Assembly: GCA_900546315.1 (NCBI GenBank)
Contig: URCP01000025.1
Coordinates: 1 to 29,665, forward strand
Source: an uncultured Eubacteriales bacterium
Lineage (GTDB): Bacteria; Bacillota; Clostridia; Oscillospirales; CAG-272
Direction: 5' to 3'
DNA length: 29,665 nt
The notes beneath the pieces are model-generated. The model did no database searches. It worked only from the letters and a program-made list of their open reading frames with translations, and was not told the origin of the DNA. The translations under genes and the position numbers were made by a program. Positions 1 through 6,888 of this stretch are shown here, piece after piece. Numbering within the stretch: position 1 is the first letter of the stretch; each line of letters starts with the position of its first letter.

Positions 1-1
1 G

Positions 2-1105
2 GCGATGATGAACGCCGGCTATACGGAGGAGCAGGCGCGCGGTTACGTCGTGTCAGGCTGCTGGGACGCACTCTGCGGGGATTATAACAAGCCGTCAAGC
101 GGTGAGTACCTGAATCTCCTGCGCGCGCTCGAGTGGAGCGTGACAATGCCCGAAGCCCGGTTGTTCGCGAATCACCTTGATTTCAAGCCGATATCCGGCT
201 CCGGGAGCTTCGAGGAGGTCTATTCCGTGTTTCTCTCGAACGCGGAGCAGCTGATACGCCTGAAAGCGCGCCTTAACGCGACGGGCGGAATATGCTGGAA
301 GGATATCTCGCCGATGCCGGTCACTTCGGCGCTCATGATGAATCCGCTGAGAAACCGCCGCGACCTGACAAACGGCGGTACCGGATACGCGAGGGAGCAG
401 ATGAATTTCGCCGGTTTTCCTGATGTTGTCGACTCCCTTCTCGCGATAAAGCGGCTTTGCTTTGACGAGAAGATATGTACGGTTGACGAGATTGTGAATC
501 AGTGCGTGAACGACTGGCCGGACGAAAACCTCCGGATTCTCGCGACGAGATCTCCGGCGTTCGGAGACGGCTCGGACGAGTCGGACGCGCTGGCGGGCAG
601 GCTCAACAGCGACCTCTACAGGATAACGAGAAATCTCCCGACGCTGTTCGGCGGTGAGTACAAGATAGGTTATTTCATGTATACCGAGGTGATCTGGTGG
701 GGGCAGAAGATTTCCGCGACGCCGAACGGAAGGCATTCCGGGTACTACATTTCTCACGGGATCACTCCGACGAGACTGCACGATATCAGATCCGCGACTG
801 ACGTATTAAGATCGGTAAAGGCGATCGGGCTTGAGAAGTGCGCGGCGAATTCCATCGCGAATGTGATGCTCCCGGCGGCAAGGCTCGATGAGGACAGTCT
901 CGGCGCCTTCATCCGCGCCTGCGCTCTGAACGGCGTTGAGGCGATCCAGATAAACTGCGTCAGCCGCGACGAGCTCCTTGCGGCACAGAAGGAGCCGGAT
1001 AAATACAGACACATAGTCGTCCGCGTAACCGGATTCTCCTGTCCGTTCGTGATGCTCTCGAAGCAGTGGCAGGAGGAAGTATTGTCGAGAAACTATTATG
1101 ACTGA
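2..1105 (+). CDS. Glycyl radical enzyme (PFL-like), C-terminal part, 5' truncated by window
   Basis: This is the C-terminal 367 codons of a pyruvate-formate-lyase-type glycyl radical enzyme; the start lies outside the window. Near the left edge a GCWD segment (Cys codon 59-61) fits the position of the active-site cysteine. Near the end, RVTGFS (Gly codon 1031-1033) fits the radical-bearing glycine loop, followed by the usual short basic tail. The ATPNGRHSG segment (about 720-750) matches the family's conserved D/NGR region. The residue after the Cys is W then D, not the V/Q-E pair of GRE diol and hydroxyproline dehydratases, so the reaction is unknown. The next gene begins 21 bp later with its own ribosome site, which suggests co-transcription with SBP1. 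No activase is visible on this side. The family assignment is firm; the substrate is not assigned. Confidence 0.88.
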   Translation, partial: AMMNAGYTEEQARGYVVSGCWDALCGDYNKPSSGEYLNLLRALEWSVTMPEARLFANHLDFKPISGSGSFEEVYSVFLSNAEQLIRLKARLNATGGICWKDISPMPVTSALMMNPLRNRRDLTNGGTGYAREQMNFAGFPDVVDSLLAIKRLCFDEKICTVDEIVNQCVNDWPDENLRILATRSPAFGDGSDESDALAGRLNSDLYRITRNLPTLFGGEYKIGYFMYTEVIWWGQKISATPNGRHSGYYISHGITPTRLHDIRSATDVLRSVKAIGLEKCAANSIANVMLPAARLDEDSLGAFIRACALNGVEAIQINCVSRDELLAAQKEPDKYRHIVVRVTGFSCPFVMLSKQWQEEVLSRNYYD

Positions 1106-1126
1106 CAGATATAAGGAGATGAAACC

Positions 1127-2596
1127 ATGAAAAGAACGATAAGTGTGCTTTTGCTCGCGGCGATGATAATGACGATATCCTGCGGAGAAACCCAGACTGA
1201 CGCGAAGGACACGACCACATCCGGAGACAGCACGAACACCTCGGCGCCGGAAACTGAGACATACCTCTCCGGGCTTGACTTCGATGGCAGGAAGATAACG
1301 CTTTTCTGTACCGATTATGAGGCGACCTGCGCGTTTGACAATATGTATGTCGAGTCGGAGATCGGCGACGTCGTAAACGACTCGATCTACGAGAAGAACA
1401 AGTATGTCGAGGAGCTGCTGAACGTCACACTCGACTTCATCGAGCATGATTTCAATTACGGAGACAAGGACGTGATGTATAATTCGGTGCGCACATCGGT
1501 CATGAGCGATTCCGAACCATACAATATCACGCTGATACCGACATATTTCACCTCGACGCTGATAGCGGAAGGAATCATGGCTGACCTGAACGAGATGCCG
1601 TACCTTGATATGTCAAAGGAATGGTGGTCGCAGGGCTACAGACAGAACGCCGAAATCGACGGGAAGATATACATGGCGGCGGGAGACGGCGTCCTGCCGT
1701 TCATAACCGGTTTTTTCGGCATCGCGGTGAACAAGGATCTCGCGAAAGAAAACGGGATAGAGGACGTCTATTCGGTGGTGAACGACGGCAAGTGGACAAT
1801 TGACAAAATGTATGATATGTCGAAGAGAATCTACCGCGACCTCAACGGAAACGGTGAGTACGACGATAAGGACCAGTACGGACTTGAAGCGCTTCACGCG
1901 AACTTCATCATCCCGTTCCTGATCGCCGGGGCGGGTGAGGTTTTCACAAGAAACGGAGATAGCTTCGATTATTCGTTCGGTTCAGAGCGGGTTATCGATA
2001 TCTATTCAAAAGTGTTCACGATGCTTCACGACAAAGAATCGACACTGAAGATATCGAAGAATGTCGAGAATGATATCCGTTCGGATTCCGCTTTTGTCGA
2101 GGGGCGTGTCCTTTTCACTCTCATCAATCTGAACGACACGATGTATTTCAGAGAGACGCCGTTTGAGTACGGTATACTTCCTTATCCGAAGTTTGACGAG
2201 GCTCAGAAGAGCTACCGTACGATGTCGTCTAACGGACTTGTGACGTTCAGCGTGCCTGTCACGAGCGAGGGCGACGAGGCTGTCGGCGCTGTAATCGAGG
2301 CAATGGGCTACGCGGGGAACAAGTACACGACACCGGCGTATTTTGAGACGGCGCTGAAAATAAAGTACGCGCACGACGACGAGACGGCGCAGATGCTTGA
2401 CCTTATGAAAAACTCGGAGTACACGTCGGTCGCGGGGATGTTCGCGGCGTCGATAGAACAGCCGGAGAACGACTGGGGGGTCACTCTCTGGGACGCGAAA
2501 AAGGACGGCACATGGGCGTCCGCCGCTGAAAAGAAGAAGGACAAGATAATGACAAAGCTTGAAACCTTCATTGAGACCGTAAAGAGCGCCGGATAA
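1127..2596 (+). CDS. Extracellular solute-binding lipoprotein (SBP1), ABC sugar-transport type
   Basis: This is a 489-residue secreted lipoprotein. It has a basic N-terminus, a hydrophobic stretch and a lipobox-like TISC (Cys19), then a Thr/Ser-rich linker and a family-1-type solute-binding fold. A GDVVNDS segment, a GKWTIDKMYDM segment and an EF-hand-like loop (DLNGNGEYDDKDQYG, about residues 240-255) are shared with the two other binding proteins in this window. The likely role is capture of a carbohydrate outside the membrane for an ABC importer, but no permease or ATPase gene is nearby. The start is supported by AAGGAG about 9 nt upstream. It lies 21 bp after the GRE gene, probably in the same transcript. 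Its natural terminator may be the hairpin at 4985-5010, now separated by the inserted elements. Confidence 0.87.
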   Translation: MKRTISVLLLAAMIMTISCGETQTDAKDTTTSGDSTNTSAPETETYLSGLDFDGRKITLFCTDYEATCAFDNMYVESEIGDVVNDSIYEKNKYVEELLNVTLDFIEHDFNYGDKDVMYNSVRTSVMSDSEPYNITLIPTYFTSTLIAEGIMADLNEMPYLDMSKEWWSQGYRQNAEIDGKIYMAAGDGVLPFITGFFGIAVNKDLAKENGIEDVYSVVNDGKWTIDKMYDMSKRIYRDLNGNGEYDDKDQYGLEALHANFIIPFLIAGAGEVFTRNGDSFDYSFGSERVIDIYSKVFTMLHDKESTLKISKNVENDIRSDSAFVEGRVLFTLINLNDTMYFRETPFEYGILPYPKFDEAQKSYRTMSSNGLVTFSVPVTSEGDEAVGAVIEAMGYAGNKYTTPAYFETALKIKYAHDDETAQMLDLMKNSEYTSVAGMFAASIEQPENDWGVTLWDAKKDGTWASAAEKKKDKIMTKLETFIETVKSAG

Positions 2597-2608
2597 ACAA
2601 TTATTTAT

Positions 2609-3177
2609 TAGAGTGTGTTTCCAAACTCAAGCTTATGAAATAAATCAAAAATCATATTGCAAAAATTGCCAGTATCGTGTATAATATTATCAACGAATAG
2701 CAAGGAGAGAGCAACCACGGCAAGACGATACGAAATTGATGATGAACAGTGGGAAAATGTATCAAAGCGCACCGGTCAAGTGCCGGTGCAAAAAAGGACT
2801 TCGGGATATGATGATCATCAGCATATCGGAATCAGCCGAGGGGGAAGATCAACCAAAATCCACGCGGTAGTGATGGACTCGGTTATCCCTTGGTACTGGA
2901 ACTCACCGGCGGACAGGTACATGATGGGATCATGCTTCAAAATTGTCTTGAACAGCTCTATATTTCCGGCAGCACTGTTCTCGCTGACAAAGCATATGGT
3001 TCATGGGAAAACCGTGAATATATTGCCAACCATGATGCTGACTTCTGCATTCCGCCGAAGTCGGATTCAGTTGATCCGTGGTACACCGATTTCTATCACT
3101 ACATTTTATTCATTTGGCAGCTGCGCTGCTCTGGCTTGCATTATTTTGCCTGTTGGTGACTTTAGAAACACACTCTA
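2609..3177 (+). mobile_element. Decayed IS5-family-like insertion sequence with intact inverted ends
   Basis: A 569-bp element. Its ends, 2609-2625 (tagagtgtgtttccaaa) and 3161-3177, are inverted repeats matching at 16 of 17 positions. The interior is a damaged IS5-type transposase. A full IS5-type element is usually over 800 bp, so this copy has lost internal sequence. The outer TA may be part of the end or a TA target duplication. The element sits 12 bp after the SBP1 stop and touches the 66-bp-repeat cassette that starts at 3179. It could no longer move by itself but could be mobilised in trans because both ends remain. Confidence 0.8.
2717..3163 (+). pseudogene. IS5-like transposase remnant (start lost, frameshift, internal deletions)
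   Basis: Fragments in three frames fit an IS5-type DDE transposase. The first is RRYEIDDEQWENVSKR (from 2717), then after a jump GISRGGRSTKIHAVV. The frame then shifts by one base near 2871, where GTGATGG replaces an expected GTGGATGG, and continues as GYPLVLELTGGQVHDG, LADKAY and IPPKSD. A second break near 3090 leads to the C-terminal helix RFLSLHFIHLAAALLWL. The expected start ATG reads ACG at 2717-2719, although an AAGGAG ribosome site is still present. The first Asp segment and the final Glu segment of the DDE triad are missing, so the protein cannot be active. Confidence 0.8.
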
Positions 3178-3178
3178 C

Positions 3179-3244
3179 AGATTCGTTACTATGGATATCT
3201 TTTTTTGAAAACTCTTTATTGCAACTTCATTTTACAATGCGCCA
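3179..3244 (+). repeat. Left arm of a perfect 66-bp inverted repeat flanking the SBP2 cassette
   Basis: Compared base by base, 3179-3244 is identical to the reverse complement of 4911-4976 over all 66 positions. The arm is AT-rich and starts 1 bp after the IS5-like right end. It ends with gcgcca, which overlaps the first unit of a 36-bp tandem duplication. A weak promoter-like TTGAAA with CATTTT 17 bp downstream is present in the arm, reading inward. Confidence 0.95.
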
Positions 3245-3311
3245 ATCACAATAATAGGAGGAAATATCATGAAAACGCCAATCACAATAATAGGAGGAAA
3301 TATCATGAAAA
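3240..3311 (+). repeat. 36-bp tandem duplication containing ribosome site and start codon
   Basis: 3240-3275 and 3276-3311 are identical 36-bp units, each containing AGGAGG, a short spacer and ATGAAAA. Because 36 is a multiple of three, both ATGs (3269 and 3305) read into SBP2 in one frame. The downstream copy gives the normal lipoprotein signal peptide; the upstream copy adds 12 residues. Confidence 0.95.
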
Positions 3312-4771
3312 AGCAGATATCCCTATTGTGCGCGCTCTCACTGCTCGCGTCGCTCGTTGCGTGCGGCGGTGACGGCGGCTCCGGCTCGGACACGACGACT
3401 TCTCCGACCGGAACGACCGAGCCTGCCGAGACTACGGTCTCGGACGCCGAAAAATACGGCTACGTCGCTCCCGACATCCCCGAAGGGCTCGATTACGAGG
3501 GCCGCGAGTTCGGCATCGCCTACCCGAATTGGAGCGCCTACCGCACATACTACTTTGCCGACGAGGAGATCGGCGAGACGGTCAACGACGCCTGCTGCAA
3601 GCGCATGTCATATGTCGAGGAAAAGCTCAACATCGACATCGTTCCCTACAACTTCGGCGACGGACTCGAAACTGCGAAATTGGTCAATCAGACCGTCATG
3701 GCGGGACGTGACGAGTACAGCATCTTCTTGACGCACAACTACATCGGCTGTATTGCGATCCTCACGAGCGGAAGCATCATGAACTGGCACGACATCCCGA
3801 CGATCGACCTCGAAAAGCCCTACTACAACAAGGCGATCCGCGAGAATTTCGAGTACGACGGCGTGCTCCCCTTCCTCTCGAGCGACTTCATCCTGCCCGA
3901 TCTCAACGCGATCTTCTTCAATCGCGACATGGTCGAGGATTACGAGCTCGAGGATCCCTACGAGTTCGTAACCAGCGGTAATTGGACGATCGACACTATG
4001 GCTGAACTGTCCAAAAAGGTCACGAAGGATCTGAACGGCGACAATGTGATGAACGCGGACGATCAGTACGGCTTCTCGGGCGAGCTCGGCTGGCAGATCG
4101 TCTCGGCGATCACCGGCGGCGGACAGCGCTTGGTCGAGAAAAACGGCGACAAGTACCACGTCGCGCTCGGAAACGAATCGGCGGTGAATCTCGTCGAGAA
4201 GCTGAGAAATTTCATGTTCGACAGCGCAAACGCCTATCTGTGGGAGTATTCGACCACTACCGACCCGAACGGCGGCGGTACTCCTCCGGTCAATTTCGCG
4301 GACGGAAAGTCGCTCTTCTATCAGGCGCCGCTCTCCTACTTTGAGTTCATGCGCGGCTCCGAGGTCGAGTATGGAATTCTGCCCTATCCTAAGTACGATG
4401 AATCGCAGAAGGATTACGAGACCTTAAACTGGGCAGGCTACATGGTCGCGCTCAAGACGATAAGCGATCCCGGGCTCGTCGGCTACGTGGTCGAGCTCCT
4501 ATCCTCCGAGAGCTGCCGCACCGTACTTCCGGCATTTTACGACGTACTGCTCGGTGCGAAGATCGCACGCGATGAGGTCGCCGTCGAGGTGCTTGACATG
4601 ATGTTCAAGAACTCGATCTGCGATATGGGCATCATCTCGCAGACCTTCAGTCTCGGCAGCAAGCTCCTCGCGAGGGACATGGCGGGACACGCCTCGATCG
4701 TCGCGTCGAATATCACAAGTTACGAGAACAATCTGCAGAAGTACATCGACGGATGTGTCGGACTCAAGTGA
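3305..4771 (+). CDS. Extracellular solute-binding lipoprotein (SBP2) in an inverted-repeat cassette
   Basis: From the second ATG (3305) the product is 488 residues: MKKQISLL, a hydrophobic core, lipobox LVAC, a Thr/Ser/Pro linker and a family-1-type binding domain. It shares with SBP1 and SBP3 the ETVNDA segment, NWTIDTMAELSKK, and an EF-hand-like DLNGDNVMNADDQYG loop. An upstream in-frame ATG (3269) with an equal ribosome site would add 12 residues before the signal peptide; it comes from the 36-bp duplication and is less likely to be the original start. Codon choice differs from the neighbours: Ile is almost always ATC with very few ATA, and CCC is more common. The gene lies inside perfect 66-bp inverted repeats. 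Both points suggest it was acquired separately. The ligand is unknown, probably a carbohydrate. Confidence 0.87.
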   Translation: MKKQISLLCALSLLASLVACGGDGGSGSDTTTSPTGTTEPAETTVSDAEKYGYVAPDIPEGLDYEGREFGIAYPNWSAYRTYYFADEEIGETVNDACCKRMSYVEEKLNIDIVPYNFGDGLETAKLVNQTVMAGRDEYSIFLTHNYIGCIAILTSGSIMNWHDIPTIDLEKPYYNKAIRENFEYDGVLPFLSSDFILPDLNAIFFNRDMVEDYELEDPYEFVTSGNWTIDTMAELSKKVTKDLNGDNVMNADDQYGFSGELGWQIVSAITGGGQRLVEKNGDKYHVALGNESAVNLVEKLRNFMFDSANAYLWEYSTTTDPNGGGTPPVNFADGKSLFYQAPLSYFEFMRGSEVEYGILPYPKYDESQKDYETLNWAGYMVALKTISDPGLVGYVVELLSSESCRTVLPAFYDVLLGAKIARDEVAVEVLDMMFKNSICDMGIISQTFSLGSKLLARDMAGHASIVASNITSYENNLQKYIDGCVGLK

Positions 4772-4817
4772 AGCTCGCGTGAATTCGCGTATTCCATCAG
4801 CTTGTGAAAGGAGGTAT

Positions 4818-4928
4818 ATGCACGTAAAGTGCGAAACGGTTCGGGTAGGTACGGCATGCCGATCGGCGACCGCAATGGCAGGTACCGATCCCTGCGATAT
4901 TTTCAACAGATGGCGCATTGTAAAATGA
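4818..4928 (+). pseudogene. Truncated start of a following gene, cut by the 66-bp repeat
   Basis: A textbook ribosome site (AAAGGAGG) lies 4 nt before the ATG at 4818, which opens a 36-codon frame (MHVKCETVRVGTACRS...). The frame runs into the right 66-bp arm at 4911 and stops at 4926-4928. The start is 46 bp after the SBP2 stop, the spacing expected of a next operon gene. I do not recognise the peptide. The simplest reading is the first 31 codons of a lost downstream gene joined to repeat sequence. It could also be a genuine small peptide. Confidence 0.45.
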
Positions 4929-4976
4929 AGTTGCAATAAAGAGTTTTCAAAAAAAGATATCCATAGTAACGAATCT
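4911..4976 (-). repeat. Right arm of the perfect 66-bp inverted repeat
   Basis: Exact reverse complement of 3179-3244. Together the arms bound a 1798-bp unit (3179-4976) that holds SBP2 and a gene scrap but no recombinase or transposase. The outside flank (ataaaaaacgacc) leads straight into the terminator hairpin at 4985. Confidence 0.95.
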
Positions 4977-4984
4977 ATAAAAAA

Positions 4985-5013
4985 CGACCGCCGCGGCAGT
5001 ACGGCGGTCGTTT
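4985..5013 (+). terminator. Hairpin terminator, probably the original end of the GRE-SBP1 unit
   Basis: A 9-bp GC-rich stem, cgaccgccg (4985-4993) with cggcggtcg (5002-5010), is followed by TTT on the plus strand and preceded by A6 (T6 on the minus strand). It may work in both directions. It lies just outside the right cassette arm, so it plausibly ended the SBP1 transcript before the insertions. Confidence 0.6.
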
Positions 5014-5047
5014 CCGCGCGAAGAAACAGGAAAAAATCCAGACCCGC

Positions 5048-5076
5048 TTGACAACCCGGAAAATTTATGATAGAAT
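5048..5076 (+). promoter_or_regulatory. Strong sigma-A-type promoter for a short transcript
   Basis: TTGACA (5048-5053), a 17-bp spacer and TAGAAT (5071-5076). Transcription would start near 5083. The -35 is perfect and the -10 has one mismatch. Confidence 0.75.
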
Positions 5077-5082
5077 GATTAT

Positions 5083-5177
5083 ATTACCCGCGGCGCGCCG
5101 CGGGATATCAGGAGGTTTGAGTGAATATATTGTCTTCTTCACCGCACGTCGGATTTTTGTCCGGCGTGCGTTTTTTT
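5083..5177 (+). ncRNA. Putative small RNA of about 95 nt (promoter to terminator)
   Basis: Between the promoter at 5048-5076 and the strong terminator ending at 5177 there is no recognisable gene. The predicted RNA starts with an 18-nt perfect GC palindrome (5087-5104, cccgcggcgcgccgcggg), then a GGAGG followed by GTG at 5121, and ends in the terminator hairpin. The GTG could open a small frame that reads through the terminator (V-N-I-L-S-S-S-P-H-V...), so a leader peptide or attenuator is an alternative. No family match is recognised. Confidence 0.45.
5143..5177 (+). terminator. Strong intrinsic terminator
   Basis: An 11-bp stem, cgcacgtcgga (5143-5153) pairing with tccggcgtgcg (5160-5170) with one G-U pair, has a U-rich 6-nt loop and is followed by seven Ts (5171-5177). 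It is one of the clearest terminators in the window. Confidence 0.85.
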
Positions 5178-5604
5178 ACAAGCGTGATTTCATTCGCGAA
5201 AGCGTTTGAGATCGCGCTTTTTTATTTTTTCAAAAATATTTTTGAACCCCCCGAAATATACCTCTCAAAACGCCCCCAAAAACTATAAAGGCGAGGAGCA
5301 AAGATTCCGGGCGATTCTGACGCGCGGAGAAGTTCTATTGATCATTGAAAACCGAATACATTTCCGGCAGATACCTGCATATGTTCTGACAGAATAGCCC
5401 TTGCTTTCCGGGAAAGGCATCCGCCGGTTTTGGAATCCGTACTCCCGAAAAGTAAGTCGGTGCACAAGATGTATACGGTTGGCACAGCGGCAAAATATCT
5501 TTGGAATTAAAGAATTGAGATCATCCGACGGTTATAGCAACTGATTTTAAGAATTGCAGAAGATTCCCAGAAGCGATTCCCGCAAAACCGCGAAAAAGAC
5601 TTCC
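5178..5604. other. Intergenic stretch without a recognisable intact gene
   Basis: About 430 bp between the short-transcript terminator and the operon promoter. Open frames here are short and without convincing ribosome sites. The only recognisable thing is the HTH-like scrap at 5469-5538, described separately. Confidence 0.5.
5469..5538 (+). pseudogene. Fragment resembling the start of an HTH (MerR/excisionase-like) protein
   Basis: From the ATG at 5469 the frame reads MYTVGTAAKYL, and with a single-base correction in the cttTgga run continues GIKELRSSDGYSN to a stop. This resembles the first helices of MerR-, excisionase- or IS607-resolvase-like DNA-binding domains, which often begin with a T-V/I-G-x-A-A-K-Y-L-G pattern. 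It is very short and frameshifted, so it is a remnant at best. Confidence 0.3.
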
Positions 5605-5633
5605 TTGCATTCCGGCGGAAAATATGGTATAAT
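5605..5633 (+). promoter_or_regulatory. Promoter of the GRE/GH32 operon
   Basis: TTGCAT (5605-5610), a 17-bp spacer and a perfect TATAAT (5628-5633). The start point near 5640 gives a leader of about 140 nt that contains the whole of repeat copy 1 upstream of the regulator's start codon. Confidence 0.75.
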
Positions 5634-5661
5634 GAGACAAACAATTCTCAGGAGCAAGGTA

Positions 5662-5796
5662 TGAAAATAAATTTTCAGATCAAACAGTTTTGAGGCTTTC
5701 ACGACATTAGGTCGTGAATTTTGAAAGACGGACAAGCCGTCTTTCAAAACCGCCTCAAAACTGTAAGTTAGTACGAAAGGTATGCTCATAAAAATG
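5662..5796 (+). repeat. Copy 1 of a 135-bp structured repeat, in the operon leader
   Basis: This unit matches the reverse complement of 16159-16293 at 129 of 135 positions with no gaps. It begins with a palindrome (tgaaaataaattttca). It then folds as three helices: an outer 11-bp stem (5685-5695 with 5753-5763) enclosing an 8-bp hairpin (5698-5705 with 5711-5718) and a perfect 13-bp hairpin (5719-5731 with 5737-5749). It ends at an ATG that may start the regulator. It could be a mobile hairpin element, a structured regulatory RNA, or both. Confidence 0.92.
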
Positions 5797-6888
5797 AATC
5801 TGTATGTATATACCGACTCTTCCTTCAGGAAGACTCTCTGGTTCATGCACATCCTGCGCGGCATCGCTGAGGAGGCTGAAAAGCGGCATTACCAGCTCGT
5901 GCTTCTCGACGAGATTCCTCACAGCGTGGACGATATTTCCGACAACAATCTGAATCCGGTGATCATCGTTGCCGGAAACTCCGCGGCGGCGCTCGGCGAG
6001 CCGCTGAAAAGAATGTGGGACGCCGGAATCCACACGATCCTCGTCAATTTCACGTCTGATATTCCGTCGCCGCACTCGAGCGTCATAATCATGGACTACG
6101 CCGACGCGGTGATACAGGGCATCCGCGCCCTGCGTGACGGCGGACGGACAAAAACCGCTCTTTTCGGCGTCTATCCCGACTCCGGACCGGACAAGATAAA
6201 ATTGAAAAGCTACCTATCCGAAATGTCGCGCCTGGGCATCGTGTCACCAGAAAATGATGTTTTCGCGGTTTCAAAAGACCTCGGCGAGTGCGTATCCGAC
6301 TTTCTGACCGTGAGCGACAGATACGACTCGGTAATCTGCTGCAACGATCTTGCCGCCGTCGCGCTTAACCGCGCTCTCGGAGAACAGAGAGGGAAGATAA
6401 CGCTCGCAGGGTTCGTCGACCGGATGATATCGGATTTCACGGTGCTCGTTCCCGGGATAATCACGCTCTCGGCGGAGCACCGAGAGTTCGGGCGGCAGGC
6501 GGTCAAGCTCTGCTCATGGCTGCAAAAGAACGACATTGAGATCTCCGCGACGATCAGAGTTCCGATGAGCATAAACGACCCGGACGACGACATGATCGAC
6601 GGGGATGACGATGTCATGAGCCTCGAGACACTGTCCGAAGACCCGCTCGCGAATGAGATTCTCCGCGTCGAGCGCTGTCTTTCGGTCTGCGACCGTATCG
6701 ACATATTGATTATTCGCGGACTGCACAACAAGCTGACACGTGCCGCGGTAGCTGAGTCCGTCTTCATCTCGGAACGCGCGGTCGGCTATCGGCTGAAAAA
6801 GCTGTGTTCTGTCGCGGGATGCGACGACGCGACGGCACTCGCAGCTCTGCTCGGACCGTGGATCGCGGATAAAGGGGATAGCAAATGA
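5782..6888 (+). CDS. Transcriptional regulator: receptor-like sensor domain plus C-terminal LuxR-like HTH
   Basis: The 368-residue protein has, over roughly residues 5-260, the alternating pattern of a LacI/GalR-type periplasmic-binding fold (LYVYTDSSFRKTLWFMHIL at the start, VIICCNDLAA-like strand and the ITLAGF strand). An acidic linker (about 268-280) follows. The C-terminus (about 316-357, with VFISERAVGYRLKKL) resembles a GerE/LuxR helix-turn-helix. LacI-family proteins have the HTH at the N-terminus, so this order is reversed. There is no signal peptide, so it is cytoplasmic. The start is uncertain: ATG 5782 has a purine-rich GAAAGG only 1 nt away, while ATG 5794 gives longer spacing. 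It overlaps the activase gene by 4 nt (ATGA), so it is probably the local regulator of the GRE/GH32 operon, sensing a small sugar-like ligand. Confidence 0.78.
   Translation: MLIKMNLYVYTDSSFRKTLWFMHILRGIAEEAEKRHYQLVLLDEIPHSVDDISDNNLNPVIIVAGNSAAALGEPLKRMWDAGIHTILVNFTSDIPSPHSSVIIMDYADAVIQGIRALRDGGRTKTALFGVYPDSGPDKIKLKSYLSEMSRLGIVSPENDVFAVSKDLGECVSDFLTVSDRYDSVICCNDLAAVALNRALGEQRGKITLAGFVDRMISDFTVLVPGIITLSAEHREFGRQAVKLCSWLQKNDIEISATIRVPMSINDPDDDMIDGDDDVMSLETLSEDPLANEILRVERCLSVCDRIDILIIRGLHNKLTRAAVAESVFISERAVGYRLKKLCSVAGCDDATALAALLGPWIADKGDSK

Noticed and set aside
806..1447. 213-residue minus-strand frame across the GRE-SBP1 junction
   Set aside because: It is antisense to two well-supported genes and has no family resemblance.
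3179..4976. A classical recombinase-driven inverton
   Set aside because: No site-specific recombinase gene is in the window and the arms are far longer than usual inversion sites. Only the inverted-repeat cassette itself is claimed.
5547..5864. Minus-strand frame sharing a roughly 40-residue peptide with a plus-strand frame at 16148-16369
   Set aside because: The shared peptide is simply the translation of the 135-bp DNA repeat in both copies. The hairpin structure explains the conservation better, and no ribosome sites are present. Small-peptide coding is not fully excluded.
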